64,000 bases of DNA from Vulcanisaeta distributa JCM 11217 (lineage in GTDB: Archaea; Thermoproteota; Thermoprotei; Thermoproteales; Thermocladiaceae): assembly GCF_001316005.1 (NCBI RefSeq), contig NZ_BBBJ01000010.1:1-64000 (forward strand). The letters run 5' to 3'. Under the pieces are notes generated by a model that made no database searches, had not been told where the DNA came from, and worked only from the letters and a program-made list of their open reading frames with translations. Positions 21,711 to 31,383 of the stretch are shown here, piece after piece. The position numbers were made by a program, and so were the translations under genes. The stretch's first letter is position 1. Each line of letters starts with the position of its first letter.

Positions 21711-22970
21711 CTCTGAACACCCAACCAATCAGTGATTGATTTACTACCCCTGAGTGGCACGCCGACCAAGTTCTCCAGTGTCTTCAGGGCACCATCCTCA
21801 TCATCAGCCCTAACCCTCTCAATTATGTCCATGACAGCGCCCACCAACTCATCATTACCCAGCCTCGACTTAAGGGCTTGCCTAATTATCTCATTAATAC
21901 CACCAAAAACCCTAATTGACCTCTCACCCTCACCGACCTGCCTCTCCAGGCTTAGCCTAATGTCGACCCAAGCCCTACTGAAGAGCTTCCTAAGCTCATT
22001 GGCGTTGAAGTCCCTCGTGGAGTAGCCGCCGGCTACCCTACCCTCGATCTCAAGGATTATTAACGAACCCCCCCTCTGATCCATGTTACTGGCTATGTAT
22101 GACACGTCACTCCTAACGACACTGGGCTTGGCCTCCTCATACCTAACCCTCACCCTGACAAGTCTCCTGGAAACCCCCCCAAGCCTAACATCGCTGACCC
22201 TAACGCCATTACCACCAACGTCAAGTAGTAGGAAGCCCTTTGGGTCCACATCCTTAACCTTCCTTAATTTTCCGTTGGCGTACTCATAAACCTCGAACTC
22301 CCTGGCATCCCAAACCTCGAGGGAACCTGGGTAAACAGCGTTAATCCTCGGGTGCCTAAGCCCATGCTCGTGTATGTGCCCCCCCACGGCGAAGTAATCA
22401 ATGCCCAACTGAGCCAGTGGCTTTTCATTAATCATGAAGACATCCACGTTAGGCATTGGTATATGTACGGCGCGCCCTCAATGTATTGGTGAATAACGGC
22501 TATGTTAATGCCATTGCCCCCCCTCAAGGCATTTAATGAGTTAACTAATTTGTTCTGCATGTCCGTATACACCGTGCCAACACCGATCAGCCTAACACCA
22601 CCCAGGTCCACGTAGCCATTATCCAGGTACTGAATCAAACCCATCTGATGGAGTACGGCAAGTGGGTTCTCGATTGGGTTTATGACGGATGAGTCGTGAT
22701 TACCCCCCCTAATGACTATGACCCTGATACCAACCTCCCTAAGCCTTGTTAACCCCCCCCTAATCGCCGTTATGTATATGCTGGGCGACGGCCTCTGGGT
22801 GTCGAAGAAGTCCCCCCGCTAATAATCACGGTATCCAACCCCCTCTCCTCCCTGAGCCGTACCAGCTCATCGACTGCGTTCAGGAATGCCCTGTTGTAAT
22901 CCTCGAGCCTCTCCTCTAGCCCGTACTGCCGATGGCCCAGGTGTATGTCGGCTAATTGCGCAATTAGCAT
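21707..22970 (-). CDS. mre11: Mre11 nuclease, frameshifted
   Basis: Manganese-dependent 3'-5' exonuclease and endonuclease of the Mre11-Rad50 complex. The phosphoesterase motifs are in order: AQLADIHLGHRQYG, SGDFFDTQRPSPS, RGNHDSS, IAVIHQYIEG and VGGHIHEHGL. A capping domain and a C-terminal Rad50-binding helical region (RSIRVFGGINEIIRQALK) follow. It is broken near 22815, where a C6 run should be four (the SGDFFD motif), near 22630 and near 22460. The start is the ATG at 22970, one base after the HerA stop. The stop overlaps the rad50 start. Repaired length is about 415 residues, normal for crenarchaeal Mre11. Confidence 0.95.
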
Positions 22971-22971
22971 T

Positions 22972-24905
22972 CTAACCAACCTTCAGTAATCCATCCTTAA
23001 TTGCTTTTGCTGTCAGTGCTATTACGTGTGGGCATGGCTCATACGCAGAGCCACACACTTCGCAGCTCCAGGTATTCTCGCCAAGCCTCACCTCAACATG
23101 AACATCACCAACCCTGCCGCTGAGGACTCCCGTGTCCATACTCACATCATTAACCTCACTGATTAATGGGGGGGCCGCCTCAAGCACGCTCCTTGCACTA
23201 ACCCTGGTGCTCAGGGCTTTCTCGACCTTATCCCTCAACTCCTCAATACCTAGATTGACCTGGGTGTTCCATGCCTCGCTCAGGTCTATGTCTGAGCCGC
23301 CGTAATCAAGCACCCTATCCCTAAGCCTAATCACCAGTGGCAGCGGTGTTATTGGGCCCACGACTATTCCCTCACCAACGTCAAGCATGGGTATTAACCT
23401 GCCCAGCTCCTCATTAAGCACCTCACTGGCGCTGAGTACGGCCATTACGTCCCTCTGATTAACAAGCCTCAGTATTATCTGACTATTGCACTGACTGAGT
23501 ACGTCCGGGTCAACCTTAGACGGCCTCTGGGTTATCACGACTAGGTAGACGCCGAACTTACGTCCCTCACCAGCTATCCTAGAGATAATGCCAAGGCTCA
23601 GTGTTGACTTAACGGCCCTGGGCTGGGCGAACCTATGGGCCTCCTCCAGAATGATAACCACGGGGGGGAATGGGTACCTAGGCCCTGGCAGGTTCCTCAC
23701 GTAATTAACCCTAGCCCTAAACACCCTACTCAGTACGTGGTACACAACGTGGTCCTGAACCTCGTCACTTAAGCCGGCGAGGTTGATGATCGTTACGGAG
23801 CCAGGCCTTAGAACCTTATCAAGTGGTAGTGACCAATACGTGTAAAGCCCAATCCTCCTAAGCCTCCTTAGATAAACCCTGGTGCTAACGAGAAGCGCCT
23901 TCTTAGTCTTACTATCTATTAAATCCTCGAGCTCCTTCAACACCTTCTCCGCCTTCCTCCTACCCTCATCATTAAGCGATGCATTGAGCTTCTTAAGTAT
24001 CCTATCAATGCTCGTGTTTGTTCCATACTCAAGAATCTCATTAATGACCTTAATCATTGAGTCCAGGGTACCCAATTGCCTGGCACCGCTGTACTTAACG
24101 ATGGTCCTGACGAGGGTGTGGACCAGGTATATGACGTACCTAATCTTGGAGGCACCCCCCCTCGGAACGCCGGCGACATCCGCCAGGACCTCCGGCTGAA
24201 CCTTCATCGTGTTTATCCTATACCTCAAGTCACCGGTACCGACCTCGGACGCCGTTATCACAATGACCTTATCGAGGAATTGAGGACCAAGCCTTGAGAT
24301 GCTACCCTTTATGTGTACGTATTCGCCGTGCGGGTCTATGACGAGCACCGTGGCGCCCTTCTTCAGTAACTCCTCAATGAGTATTACCGAGGACCAGGTC
24401 TTCCCAGAGCCCGTGGATGCTATTATGGCTAAGTGCTCCTGAGACCGTTCATGTCTATGCAGTAGGGCACGTCGGACCTAAGGGAGAGCCTACCAATGCA
24501 TAGGGCCCTCTCTGGGTCTACCTTCACGAACTCACTAACCATGCCTGCGTCGGCTAGGTACACGGGCGTGCCCACGGCAGGTGTTGTCCTTGGCATGTAT
24601 ATCTTATCGCCGTACTTATAACCGAGCACCATTACCCTGGCCTGGACAACCTCGACGATGCTTTCCCTGGGCATGTCGTCCAGGACGTCGGCCACGTAGC
24701 CGTCAACCCCCCCAACCCTATATGGTTCACGCCTTATCCATAGTACCTGCCCAAGCACGTTGACGCTGACCTCCTTACCATCGACGTAGTCCCTCATGGG
24801 TATGTATACGTAGTCATAGCGGTTAACGCCACTGTTCCTCTTTATGGAAACCACGTACACCAACGGGCTCTCCACATTGACGATAAAGCCAACCTCATTG
24901 GCCAT
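22972..24905 (-). CDS. herA: HerA helicase/translocase with extra C-terminal Cys/His motif, frameshifted
   Basis: Hexameric bipolar DNA-pumping ATPase that works with NurA and Mre11-Rad50 in end resection. The N-terminal HAS-barrel covers residues 1-110 (VYVVSIKRNSGVNRYDYVYI). Walker A ASTGSGKTWSSVILIEELL lies at the frameshift near 24430. Further motifs are VIDPHGEY, Walker B VVIILEEAHRFAQP and the arginine-finger region AGEGRKFGVYLVVITQRPSK. After the usual latch region (VVGPITPLPLVIRLRDRVLD) about 110 residues follow and end in SCEVCGSAYEPCPHVIAL, a C-x2-C-x6-C-x-H arrangement like a SWIM or zinc finger. I do not know this tail from other HerA proteins. The gene heads the herA-mre11-rad50 operon. 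Confidence 0.93.
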
Positions 24906-25012
24906 GGCTTAGCAAGCAACTCTCGAATCACTGGGTATTTAACATGATGCTGACAGGCGTTATGTAGAGCAGGACAAAACTTTTACCCTTATAATTAATC
25001 ATTAACTGAGGG

Positions 25013-26167
25013 ATGAAATTCGGCGTAAGACTCAGGTGCTTGAGGTGTGGTTATTCGGGACCAGGTGATGGCCCATTGTGCCCCAGGTGCGGCTTCCCGT
25101 TGATAACGGAGCCGAGGAGTGCATTGAGGATTGATAGGGAGAAGCCGAGCATCCTTAGGTATGCATCGGCGTTGAATTACGGCGATAGGGTTGTATCGCT
25201 TGGTGAGGGTTTCACGAGGATTAGGAGGGTTAATGGCGTGCTCATTAAGGATGAGTCTAGAAACCAACGGGGGGGTCCTTCATGGATAGGGGGGGCTCAT
25301 CAGTACTAATTAGTAATGCGGAGGGTGAGGTCAGGGTTTTGTTTGAGGAGGACTTCACGCTGTCAATAGCCACCTACGCCAATGCGGCGGGTATTAATGT
25401 TAGGGTTTATGTGAATCCTGACAGGGTTGGTGCCTACACAGAGCTCCTCAAACTATCAACCATGGGTAACGTGGTCATTGAATTCAGCGGTGGGAATGGC
25501 ATCAACGCATCCTATGGCGAGCCCTATTCCTTGATGGTGTTAAGACCATCGCCTACGAGCTTTATGAGCAGGTTGGTGAGGTTGAGGGCGTAGTGCTACC
25601 CATGGAGAGGGGTTACCTAGCCCTGGCAGTTTATGAGGGCTTTAGGGAACTGCGTGAATGGGGGGGCTTCATTGGTGACCTGCCGAGGCTAATACTCGTT
25701 AAGCATAGGGCTGGCAGAATGACGGAAATCAGTGATTGGCTTGTCAGGGCTGCTGGGGCTAGGGTTGTCGATGTTGGCGATGAGGAGACCATAAGATCAA
25801 TGATCGAATTGGCCAGGGATGGGATGTACGTTAAGCCCGTGTCCGCCATGGCATACGCCGTGGCCTCAACACTTGGTAGGGATTACGTGGTTGTTATAAC
25901 GGGTACGGGGGGGTTAAGGAGTACAGGGTTGGTAGGGAGCTCGGTGGGTTAACGAAGCTTCAGGAGGCCATACTCGGGGGGGTTTTGGAAGGCTCGAGAC
26001 CGTTAACGGCATACGAGGTTTGGGAGAGACTGGGTGGTGCGGCGACGGTTCAAGGCGTTTACAAGGCTTTGAACTCGCTCGTGAGGCGTGGCCTAGTGGT
26101 CTTTGATTACGAGGTTCGTGGTAATAAGAAGGTCAGGGTTTATCGTTCATTATCGAATTATAAATAA
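25013..26167 (+). CDS. Threonine-synthase-like protein lacking the PLP lysine, with zinc ribbon and winged helix
   Basis: Repaired length is about 375 residues. The N-terminal zinc ribbon (LRCLRCGY…PLCPRCGFPL) and fold-type-II PLP core (YGDRVVSLGEGFTRIRRVNG, LIKDESRNPTGSFMDRGSS) are those of threonine synthase. The family motif is SFKDRG with the PLP Schiff-base lysine; here it is SFMDRG. The phosphate-binding SSGNAG loop is replaced by EEDFTLSIA. Catalysis is therefore not expected. After the PLP fold comes a winged-helix region (LEGSRPLTAYEVWERLGG, VYKALNSLVRRGLVVFDYEV). Breaks lie at 25268 (a lost C), 25540 and 25920. It could be a regulator that kept a dead enzyme as ligand-binding domain. 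A true enzyme altered by base-call error is unlikely because two motifs are gone. Confidence 0.75.
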
Positions 26168-26225
26168 TTAAGGATAATTATTAATAATGGATTATTGGGC
26201 CCGTGGATTCTGCGGTGAATAAAAA

Positions 26226-26238
26226 TTATATAAATATT
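26226..26238 (+). promoter_or_regulatory. TATA box of the CBS/HTH regulator gene
   Basis: The sequence attatataaatat lies about 40 bases before the ATG at 26273, in a strongly A/T-rich gap after the threonine-synthase-like gene. Transcription would start near 26258, giving a short leader of about 15 bases. Confidence 0.5.
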
Positions 26239-26272
26239 TTATTATTAATTAGTCTTGGTTGAGGTGGTTGGT

Positions 26273-27172
26273 ATGATGATTGAGAAGCTGCCTTCGACGT
26301 ACGCCTCAATACTTAATGCGCTTGTTGAGTTGTACATGATGTCTAAGAAGCCCGTTAAGTCTAGGGATATTGCTGAGAAGCTTGGTATTAATGAGGGTAC
26401 GGTTAGGAATTCCATGGTCGCCCTGAGGGCCATGGGGGGGTACATAGAGTCTAAGACTGGGCCTTACGGTGGCTATGTGCCGACGCAGAAGGCCCTTGAG
26501 TATGTTAAGATGCCTGCTAACACGGTCTTTGCTCTGGACATAGCCCCCCCCATATCGATTAATAAGTTGCCCACGAACCTGTACGTGACTGGTATTGAGC
26601 TACTCGACGTAATTAACCCGTTCAGTAATAGGGCGCTTGTGAGGGTTATTGGTGATATGAAGAATATTAGGATTGGTGATAATGTTAGGATTGGGCCTAC
26701 GGCGAATAGTAGGGTGATTATTGAGGGTGTGATTACGGAGAAGAATGAGGGGTTGAGGGAGTTGGTGGTCGCCATTAATAAGTTGATAGCAATACCGAAG
26801 GTTAAGGTTGAGATGTTGATGAGTAAGAACGTGATAACCATAAGGCATGACTCACCACTTAAGGAGGCGGCTAAGGTATTTGCCGAGAGGAAGATCAGGG
26901 CTCTCCCGGTCATTGATGATGAGGGTAAGATAGTTGGCTTAATAACGACTAGTGAAATAGCCAGGGCTTACTACGAGGGTAACCTAAACGCTAGGGTTGA
27001 GGATTATGCGAGGAGGGATGTGCCTACGATTGATAAGGAGGCCGACATATACGATGCTATGAGGCTCATGACGGCTAACAAGATCGGTAGGTTAATAGTG
27101 GTTAGTGGTGGTAAGCCCGTGGGCATAATAACAAGGACGGACATACTGCAGTACCTGGCATCACTTGATTAA
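26273..27172 (+). CDS. Winged-helix transcription regulator with CBS domain pair
   Basis: About 299 residues, intact. The N-terminal winged helix (residues 5-70: ILNALVELYMMSKKPVKSRD, then IAEKLGINEGTVRNSMVALR) is followed by a linker domain (ALVRVIGDMKNIRIGDNVRI). Two CBS motifs follow (VEMLMSKNVITIRHDSPLKE and VEDYARRDVPTIDKEADIYD), which in this archaeal group sense adenine nucleotides or similar ligands. The start is the double ATG at 26273/26276; earlier TTG/GTG codons are possible but lie at the predicted transcription start. It is followed after 11 bases by a zinc-finger gene on the same strand, so these may be cotranscribed. Targets are unknown. Confidence 0.88.
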   Translation: MMIEKLPSTYASILNALVELYMMSKKPVKSRDIAEKLGINEGTVRNSMVALRAMGGYIESKTGPYGGYVPTQKALEYVKMPANTVFALDIAPPISINKLPTNLYVTGIELLDVINPFSNRALVRVIGDMKNIRIGDNVRIGPTANSRVIIEGVITEKNEGLRELVVAINKLIAIPKVKVEMLMSKNVITIRHDSPLKEAAKVFAERKIRALPVIDDEGKIVGLITTSEIARAYYEGNLNARVEDYARRDVPTIDKEADIYDAMRLMTANKIGRLIVVSGGKPVGIITRTDILQYLASLD

Positions 27173-27183
27173 GTATTTTAAAA

Positions 27184-27492
27184 ATGCAATACTCCTTGTC
27201 AAGCATTAGGTCAGTCCACATATGCGAAATTTGTGAGGAGAAGCCGGCGGTGATTAGGTGCCGAGTTTGCGGTAGGTACGTGTGCAGCGACGACTTTGAC
27301 TATTCAATGAGCGTTTGCAGGGCCTGCTCAGCAACGCTTTGTCAGGTATGCCACTCAAGGCTTGCCGTTGGGCATTGCGCTAGGTGTGGTAGGTTGGTTT
27401 GTAGGAGGGATAGTGTTAGGGTTGGGCTTAGCAGGTACTGCATTGACTGCGCCAGGGAGTTGGGCTTAATCAGTGAGGTTAAGAATAAATAA
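27184..27492 (+). CDS. Small double zinc-finger protein (B-box-like)
   Basis: 102 residues with a dense Cys/His pattern: HICEICEEKPAVIRCRVCGR, YVCSDDFDYSMSVCRACS, then LCQVCHSRLAVGHCARCGR, LVCRRDS and YCIDCARELG. The pattern repeats, which suggests two similar zinc-binding units like archaeal B-box/AN1-style fingers. There is no enzyme motif. It lies in a probable operon: 11 bases after the CBS regulator and 15 bases before the next gene. A role in protein-protein or nucleic-acid contact is inferred. Confidence 0.8.
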   Translation: MQYSLSSIRSVHICEICEEKPAVIRCRVCGRYVCSDDFDYSMSVCRACSATLCQVCHSRLAVGHCARCGRLVCRRDSVRVGLSRYCIDCARELGLISEVKNK

Positions 27493-27507
27493 GGGGGGGT
27501 TCATGCA

Positions 27508-27893
27508 ATGGTTAGGTTGATGAGCGAGGGTAAGCCAAGCGAGAGTAAGCCTGCGAGGAAGCTTTTGATACCGAGCTTCCTAACGCCGAGCGGGATCAAG
27601 CCTGAGGAGAAGAGGGAGAGGCGTGAGAGGAGGTTGAGGATTAGGCGTAGGAGTGATGTGGATGAAGGTAAGGCGAAGATGAACCCGGAGACGATGAAGG
27701 AGTTGGAGATTAGGGACAAGGTCGAGGTGGTGCTCGTTGGTGGCGGCTCCAGAGAGAGGAAGTACGTGTTCACGGTGATACCGAGTGAGGATGTGCCGAG
27801 GAACGAGGTTTGGTGTAATGAGGAGGAGATGAAAAAACTTGGTGTTGCAGATAATAGCATAGCGACTGTTAGGGCCCCCCGAGGGAGTAAACA
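27508..27893 (+). CDS. Small basic protein with double-psi barrel-like domain
   Basis: About 125 residues. The first 50 residues are strongly basic and probably unstructured (ERRERRLRIRRR). The rest (MNPETMKELEIRDKVEVVL, KYVFTVIPSEDVPRNEVWCN, EEEMKKLGVADNSIATVRAP) has the MNxxTMxxLxIxDxVEV pattern found in the double-psi beta-barrels of the Cdc48/VAT N-domain. The end is uncertain: a C6 run at 27872 decides between stops at about 27893 and 27902, and the later in-frame residues written into the endA start are unlikely. It sits just upstream of EndA in the same direction. RNA or protein binding is inferred. Confidence 0.65.
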
Positions 27894-27913
27894 CGCAATG
27901 ATGTTTATGGGGT

Positions 27914-28506
27914 TTGGTTTTAATAGCCGTAATGCATTACAGTGACGTGTTCAGGGGTTACCTGGTGGGTGGTGCTGTGGTTGTTACGGACATTAACGAA
28001 GCCAGGAAACTCTACTCAATGGGGGGGTTCTACGGTAAGTTCGTTAATGAGGATAAGGTTAAATTAAGCGAGGTTAACAACGTCAACTCACCACTGCAGC
28101 TCTCAATTGTCGAGGCCCTATACCTGGTGGATAAGGGATTACTGGAGGTCTTTGATGATAATGGCAATAAATTGACGAGGGATGACTTGGTTAAGGTTGG
28201 GCGGAGCACAGTGGTTAACTTTGACCAGGTATACACGATTTATAGGGAATTGAGGGATGGGGGGGCTTCGTCGTAAAGAGCGGGCTTAAGTTTGGCTCGT
28301 TATTCGCGGTTTACGAGAGAGGACCTGGGATTGACCACGCACCGGTCCTACTTCACTTCATAGAGCCCAGGAGGGCCGTGAGCGCCCTAGACATTACGAG
28401 GGCCGCGAGACTCAGCCACAGTGTAAATAAGAGGTTTGTCCTGGCTACCCAGAGTGAGGCTGATGGTAAGATGCACTACATAGCCTTTGAATGGTGGAGA
28501 GCGTAG
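27914..28506 (+). CDS. endA: tRNA-splicing endonuclease subunit EndA, frameshifted
   Basis: Cuts introns at bulge-helix-bulge motifs in tRNA and rRNA precursors. The N-terminal domain has YLVGGAVVVTDINEARKLYS and SMGGFYGKFV. The catalytic domain has FGSLFAVYERGPGIDHAPVL with the catalytic Tyr and His, then SVNKRFVLATQ with the Lys, and the C-terminal end HYIAFEWWRA. The frame breaks at 28260: a G7 run where five Gs would keep DGGFVVKSGLKFG in frame. The start is TTG 27914 or ATG 27932 (MHYSDVFRGYLVGG). Repaired length is about 190 residues, normal for crenarchaeal subunits, which need a second paralogous subunit not seen here. Confidence 0.9.
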
Positions 28507-28598
28507 GACTTTTCTCATTTACTCCCCCCCAGCGTTTATTGATTATTTTTGTATATTCAGGGATATGCTTATTAAGTAATGTGTTGATTAATGCGCCG

Positions 28599-29104
28599 AT
28601 GAGTTCTCAGGAGGATATTAGATCGCAGGTACTCTTGGCTTTGTTGGTTCAATACTCATGCTAATACCCTACGTAAGCATAGTGGGTGATATACTAGTCC
28701 TGATAGCCCTATACAGGCTATCAAGGGCTTATGGGAACAATGCGATTTGGAATAATGCCCTTTACGCGTTGATAACTGCGATAGTTGGTGGTTTAGTCCT
28801 GGCATTCATACTGGCGGGTACGACCTACCTATCGCTCATTTACATGGGCCCTGGCGCATTGAGTAAGCTGGGTATAGCCGCGGCATTCTTCGTGGCCTTC
28901 TACATAATTATTTTGATAAGTGGTTTCTTCCTAAGGAATGCCTATAATGAGTTGGGCAGGTCGAGTGGCGTTGGCGATTTCTCAAATGCGGCTAGGTGGT
29001 ATTGGCTTGGCGCAATATTGACGATAATAATCGTCGGCTTCATACTCTACATAGTGGCTGATGTATACGCCATACTCGGCTATAGTAAATTGAGGGGGGG
29101 TTAG
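28599..29104 (+). CDS. DUF996-type membrane protein, frameshifted
   Basis: About 167 residues with four or five membrane helices. The arrangement GTLGFVGSILMLIPYVSIVG, then DILVLIALYRLSRAYG and LGAILTIIIVGFILYIVADV, is typical of DUF996 proteins of crenarchaea, where a small Tyr/Gly-rich helical bundle recurs. The start ATG (MSSQEDIRSQ) is at 28599 and the frame breaks just after it near 28630. Its stop is at 29104, 4 bases into the end of the convergent thermopsin gene. Function is unknown. Confidence 0.7.
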
Positions 29105-31301
29105 TGCCTTCGTATTAATCGTGTAATTACTAATATCGCAATTAAAAACACGGCAATTACCAGCGCAATGCCGTAGTAACCAATCACCGGCGCTTCGACA
29201 ACGCACCCAGCATTAATCGGCACTAGCAATTCCTGGGTTACTCCATAGGCATTTGTTACGCCACTTAGCTCCTGAACGCCGCACTTAATAATGACTTGTG
29301 TGAAGGGCTCGGGTAGGCCCAGGGCATCCCTAACGCTGAACTCCCTGTACTCTGCATTAAGCACTGCCGTGTCATTCACACCGCTTATGATTAACGGAGT
29401 CCTCAACTCGTAGGTGATGCCGTTAATGCTCACGTTAGTCAACTCCTCACCATACCTAACCCACCCCAGGTATACCGTGCCGACGTAAGCCCCATTAATG
29501 GTGTATAGGGTTAACGAGGCGTTGTACTCCCTGATCCAGTTAATGGTGACGGTCACGGGCCTATCCATGAGTAGGATAAGCGTATTATTCATAATGACGT
29601 AGTGCGTGGCGTTTGTGGTGAAGCCTGCGAATACAAGCTTGTTTCGTTACCTAGGTAAATAATTGTTTTGGGTAAGGTAATGTTGACTATGCTATCCTCA
29701 TTATACCAACCACTTAGGTTCGTGAGCTGGTTCGACACGTCGACTATGTCTAACCTGTAATACCTGGTCCATAGGTAATTAACCACGTATGACTGGTTCA
29801 TAATCAACATTAGCTCCGTGGAATTGACGTACTCATTATTAATGAGTAAACCCGCCAGCCTAAGTAACGTGTTATTCCCTAGGTAGACATCCCGTGGGGG
29901 GGTCGTTACGACTACCCTGGAATTAACGGGTAGTGGTAATTCTACCGTGGTCATGCTTTGATTATTGATTAGGTAGTCACTGAGTATGAGGAATGCCAGG
30001 TAATCAGCGTTGATTAGGGGGGGCCCGAGGTACTCATCGCCGGTCGTCACCTCCACGGTACCTGGAGCGATGGCGTAAGCCCTTGCATTAACCACAGTCT
30101 CACCAGTGTCGCTGCCCATGCTCCAGGCGCTCGGTATCGGCAGTAAATCGCCACCGGGTCCCCCCCTGTAATAAAGGGACAATAATGCATTTAGCTCATT
30201 AACCCTCACCATAGCCCCCCCACAACCTGGACCCCCCCAATCACGAACTCGGCATCAATTAGGTAACCCAATGGCGAGTACTCTGAGCCGTTCACGACTA
30301 GGTACGGGCCCCCCCACGAAGGGGGGGCCATTAGGAATGTGACATTATCAACAAGTGTATTGACGCCACCCATTGAGTAGCCAATGAGTACCTGGGGGGG
30401 AAGCCATTAACGGTCTTATTCGTCATTATTGTCAGGTTCACGGTTAAGGGCATTTCATATGGCGTCCAGTTACCCATGTATGCGTAGACCTCGTTATTCA
30501 TTACCGACCCACGCCCAACGATGAATAGCGGATCCATGAATAACTCAGCACTACTCATGTTCCAAACATTCACAAGCGGTGCCATTAAGCCGTAGGCGGG
30601 GGGGTCGATAATTAAGACATCCTGGACCCAGTAATACTGGGTTTGATTGTTAACCACCATCTCAAGCACAGCATTTAGTTGGAGCGAGAAGGAGCCAGGC
30701 GGTAGTGGGGGGGGCAGTTGGTTAGTGGTTGAACGCCAATACTCAGTATCCTCGCCTCACCAAGGAATTCACTTGTTGTGTATGAGTATGGTATGTAACC
30801 CACCTGCGAGGGCGTTAACCCATAATCAACAATACCAATTGGCGCGTTAATAATCGGTGTTGAATAGTTGCGGGTTGTCGCGAGCATTACCTGAGCCGTT
30901 GCTGAGCCATTGTTGATAACGACAATGTAGTACTCACCACTGGGTAATTCGATGGTGGCATTGAGTTCCTGCCCATAATAAGCAAATAATGGCTTAACCG
31001 TGGCTCCAGACTTCAACTCACTGAAACCCTGACCACTCAGTATAAGCAATAGTACATTGGTATTCGACGTTAAGTACAACCCCCCCATTGATCCAGGACC
31101 GTAGGCGTTCACCGAGTAGTACGTGCCTGGGGCTATCGTCATTAAATACGTGCCTGAGCCAATCACGTGGTTGTAAATCACGGCATAATTAATTGGGTAT
31201 GTGTAAACCCCCCCATAGTTATTAATTAATGGGCTTACCTGGTACGTGGTGCCGTTGGGTAGCATCACGAGTATTGCCAGCAGTGTTAGTGGGTCCAGCA
31301 C
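29101..31301 (-). CDS. Thermopsin-family acid protease with C-terminal membrane anchor, frameshifted
   Basis: An extracellular pepsin-like acid protease of family A5. The signature region reads NAPIGIVDYGLTPSQVGYIP, YSYTTSEFLGEARILSI, LQLNAVLEMVV, YYWVQDVLIIDP and GNWTPYEMPLTVNLTIMTN, as in thermopsin. A hydrophobic N-terminus (LDPLTLLAILVML) serves as signal. The chain goes on for about 350 residues beyond the catalytic unit, with many N-x-S/T sites. It ends in one helix and an Arg-rich tail (GIALVIAVFLIAILVITRLI), so it is anchored with the protease outside. Breaks lie near 30705, 30400, 30215 and 29650. Start GTG 31301, about 28 bases after an A/T-rich ttttaa on the minus strand. Confidence 0.85.
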
Positions 31302-31383
31302 ACGATTGATTAACAGGACCGCTTAAAAGGGTGTCTAACTAATGGAATAACTTATAGAGTGGTGTCACCTGTCAATTGATTGA

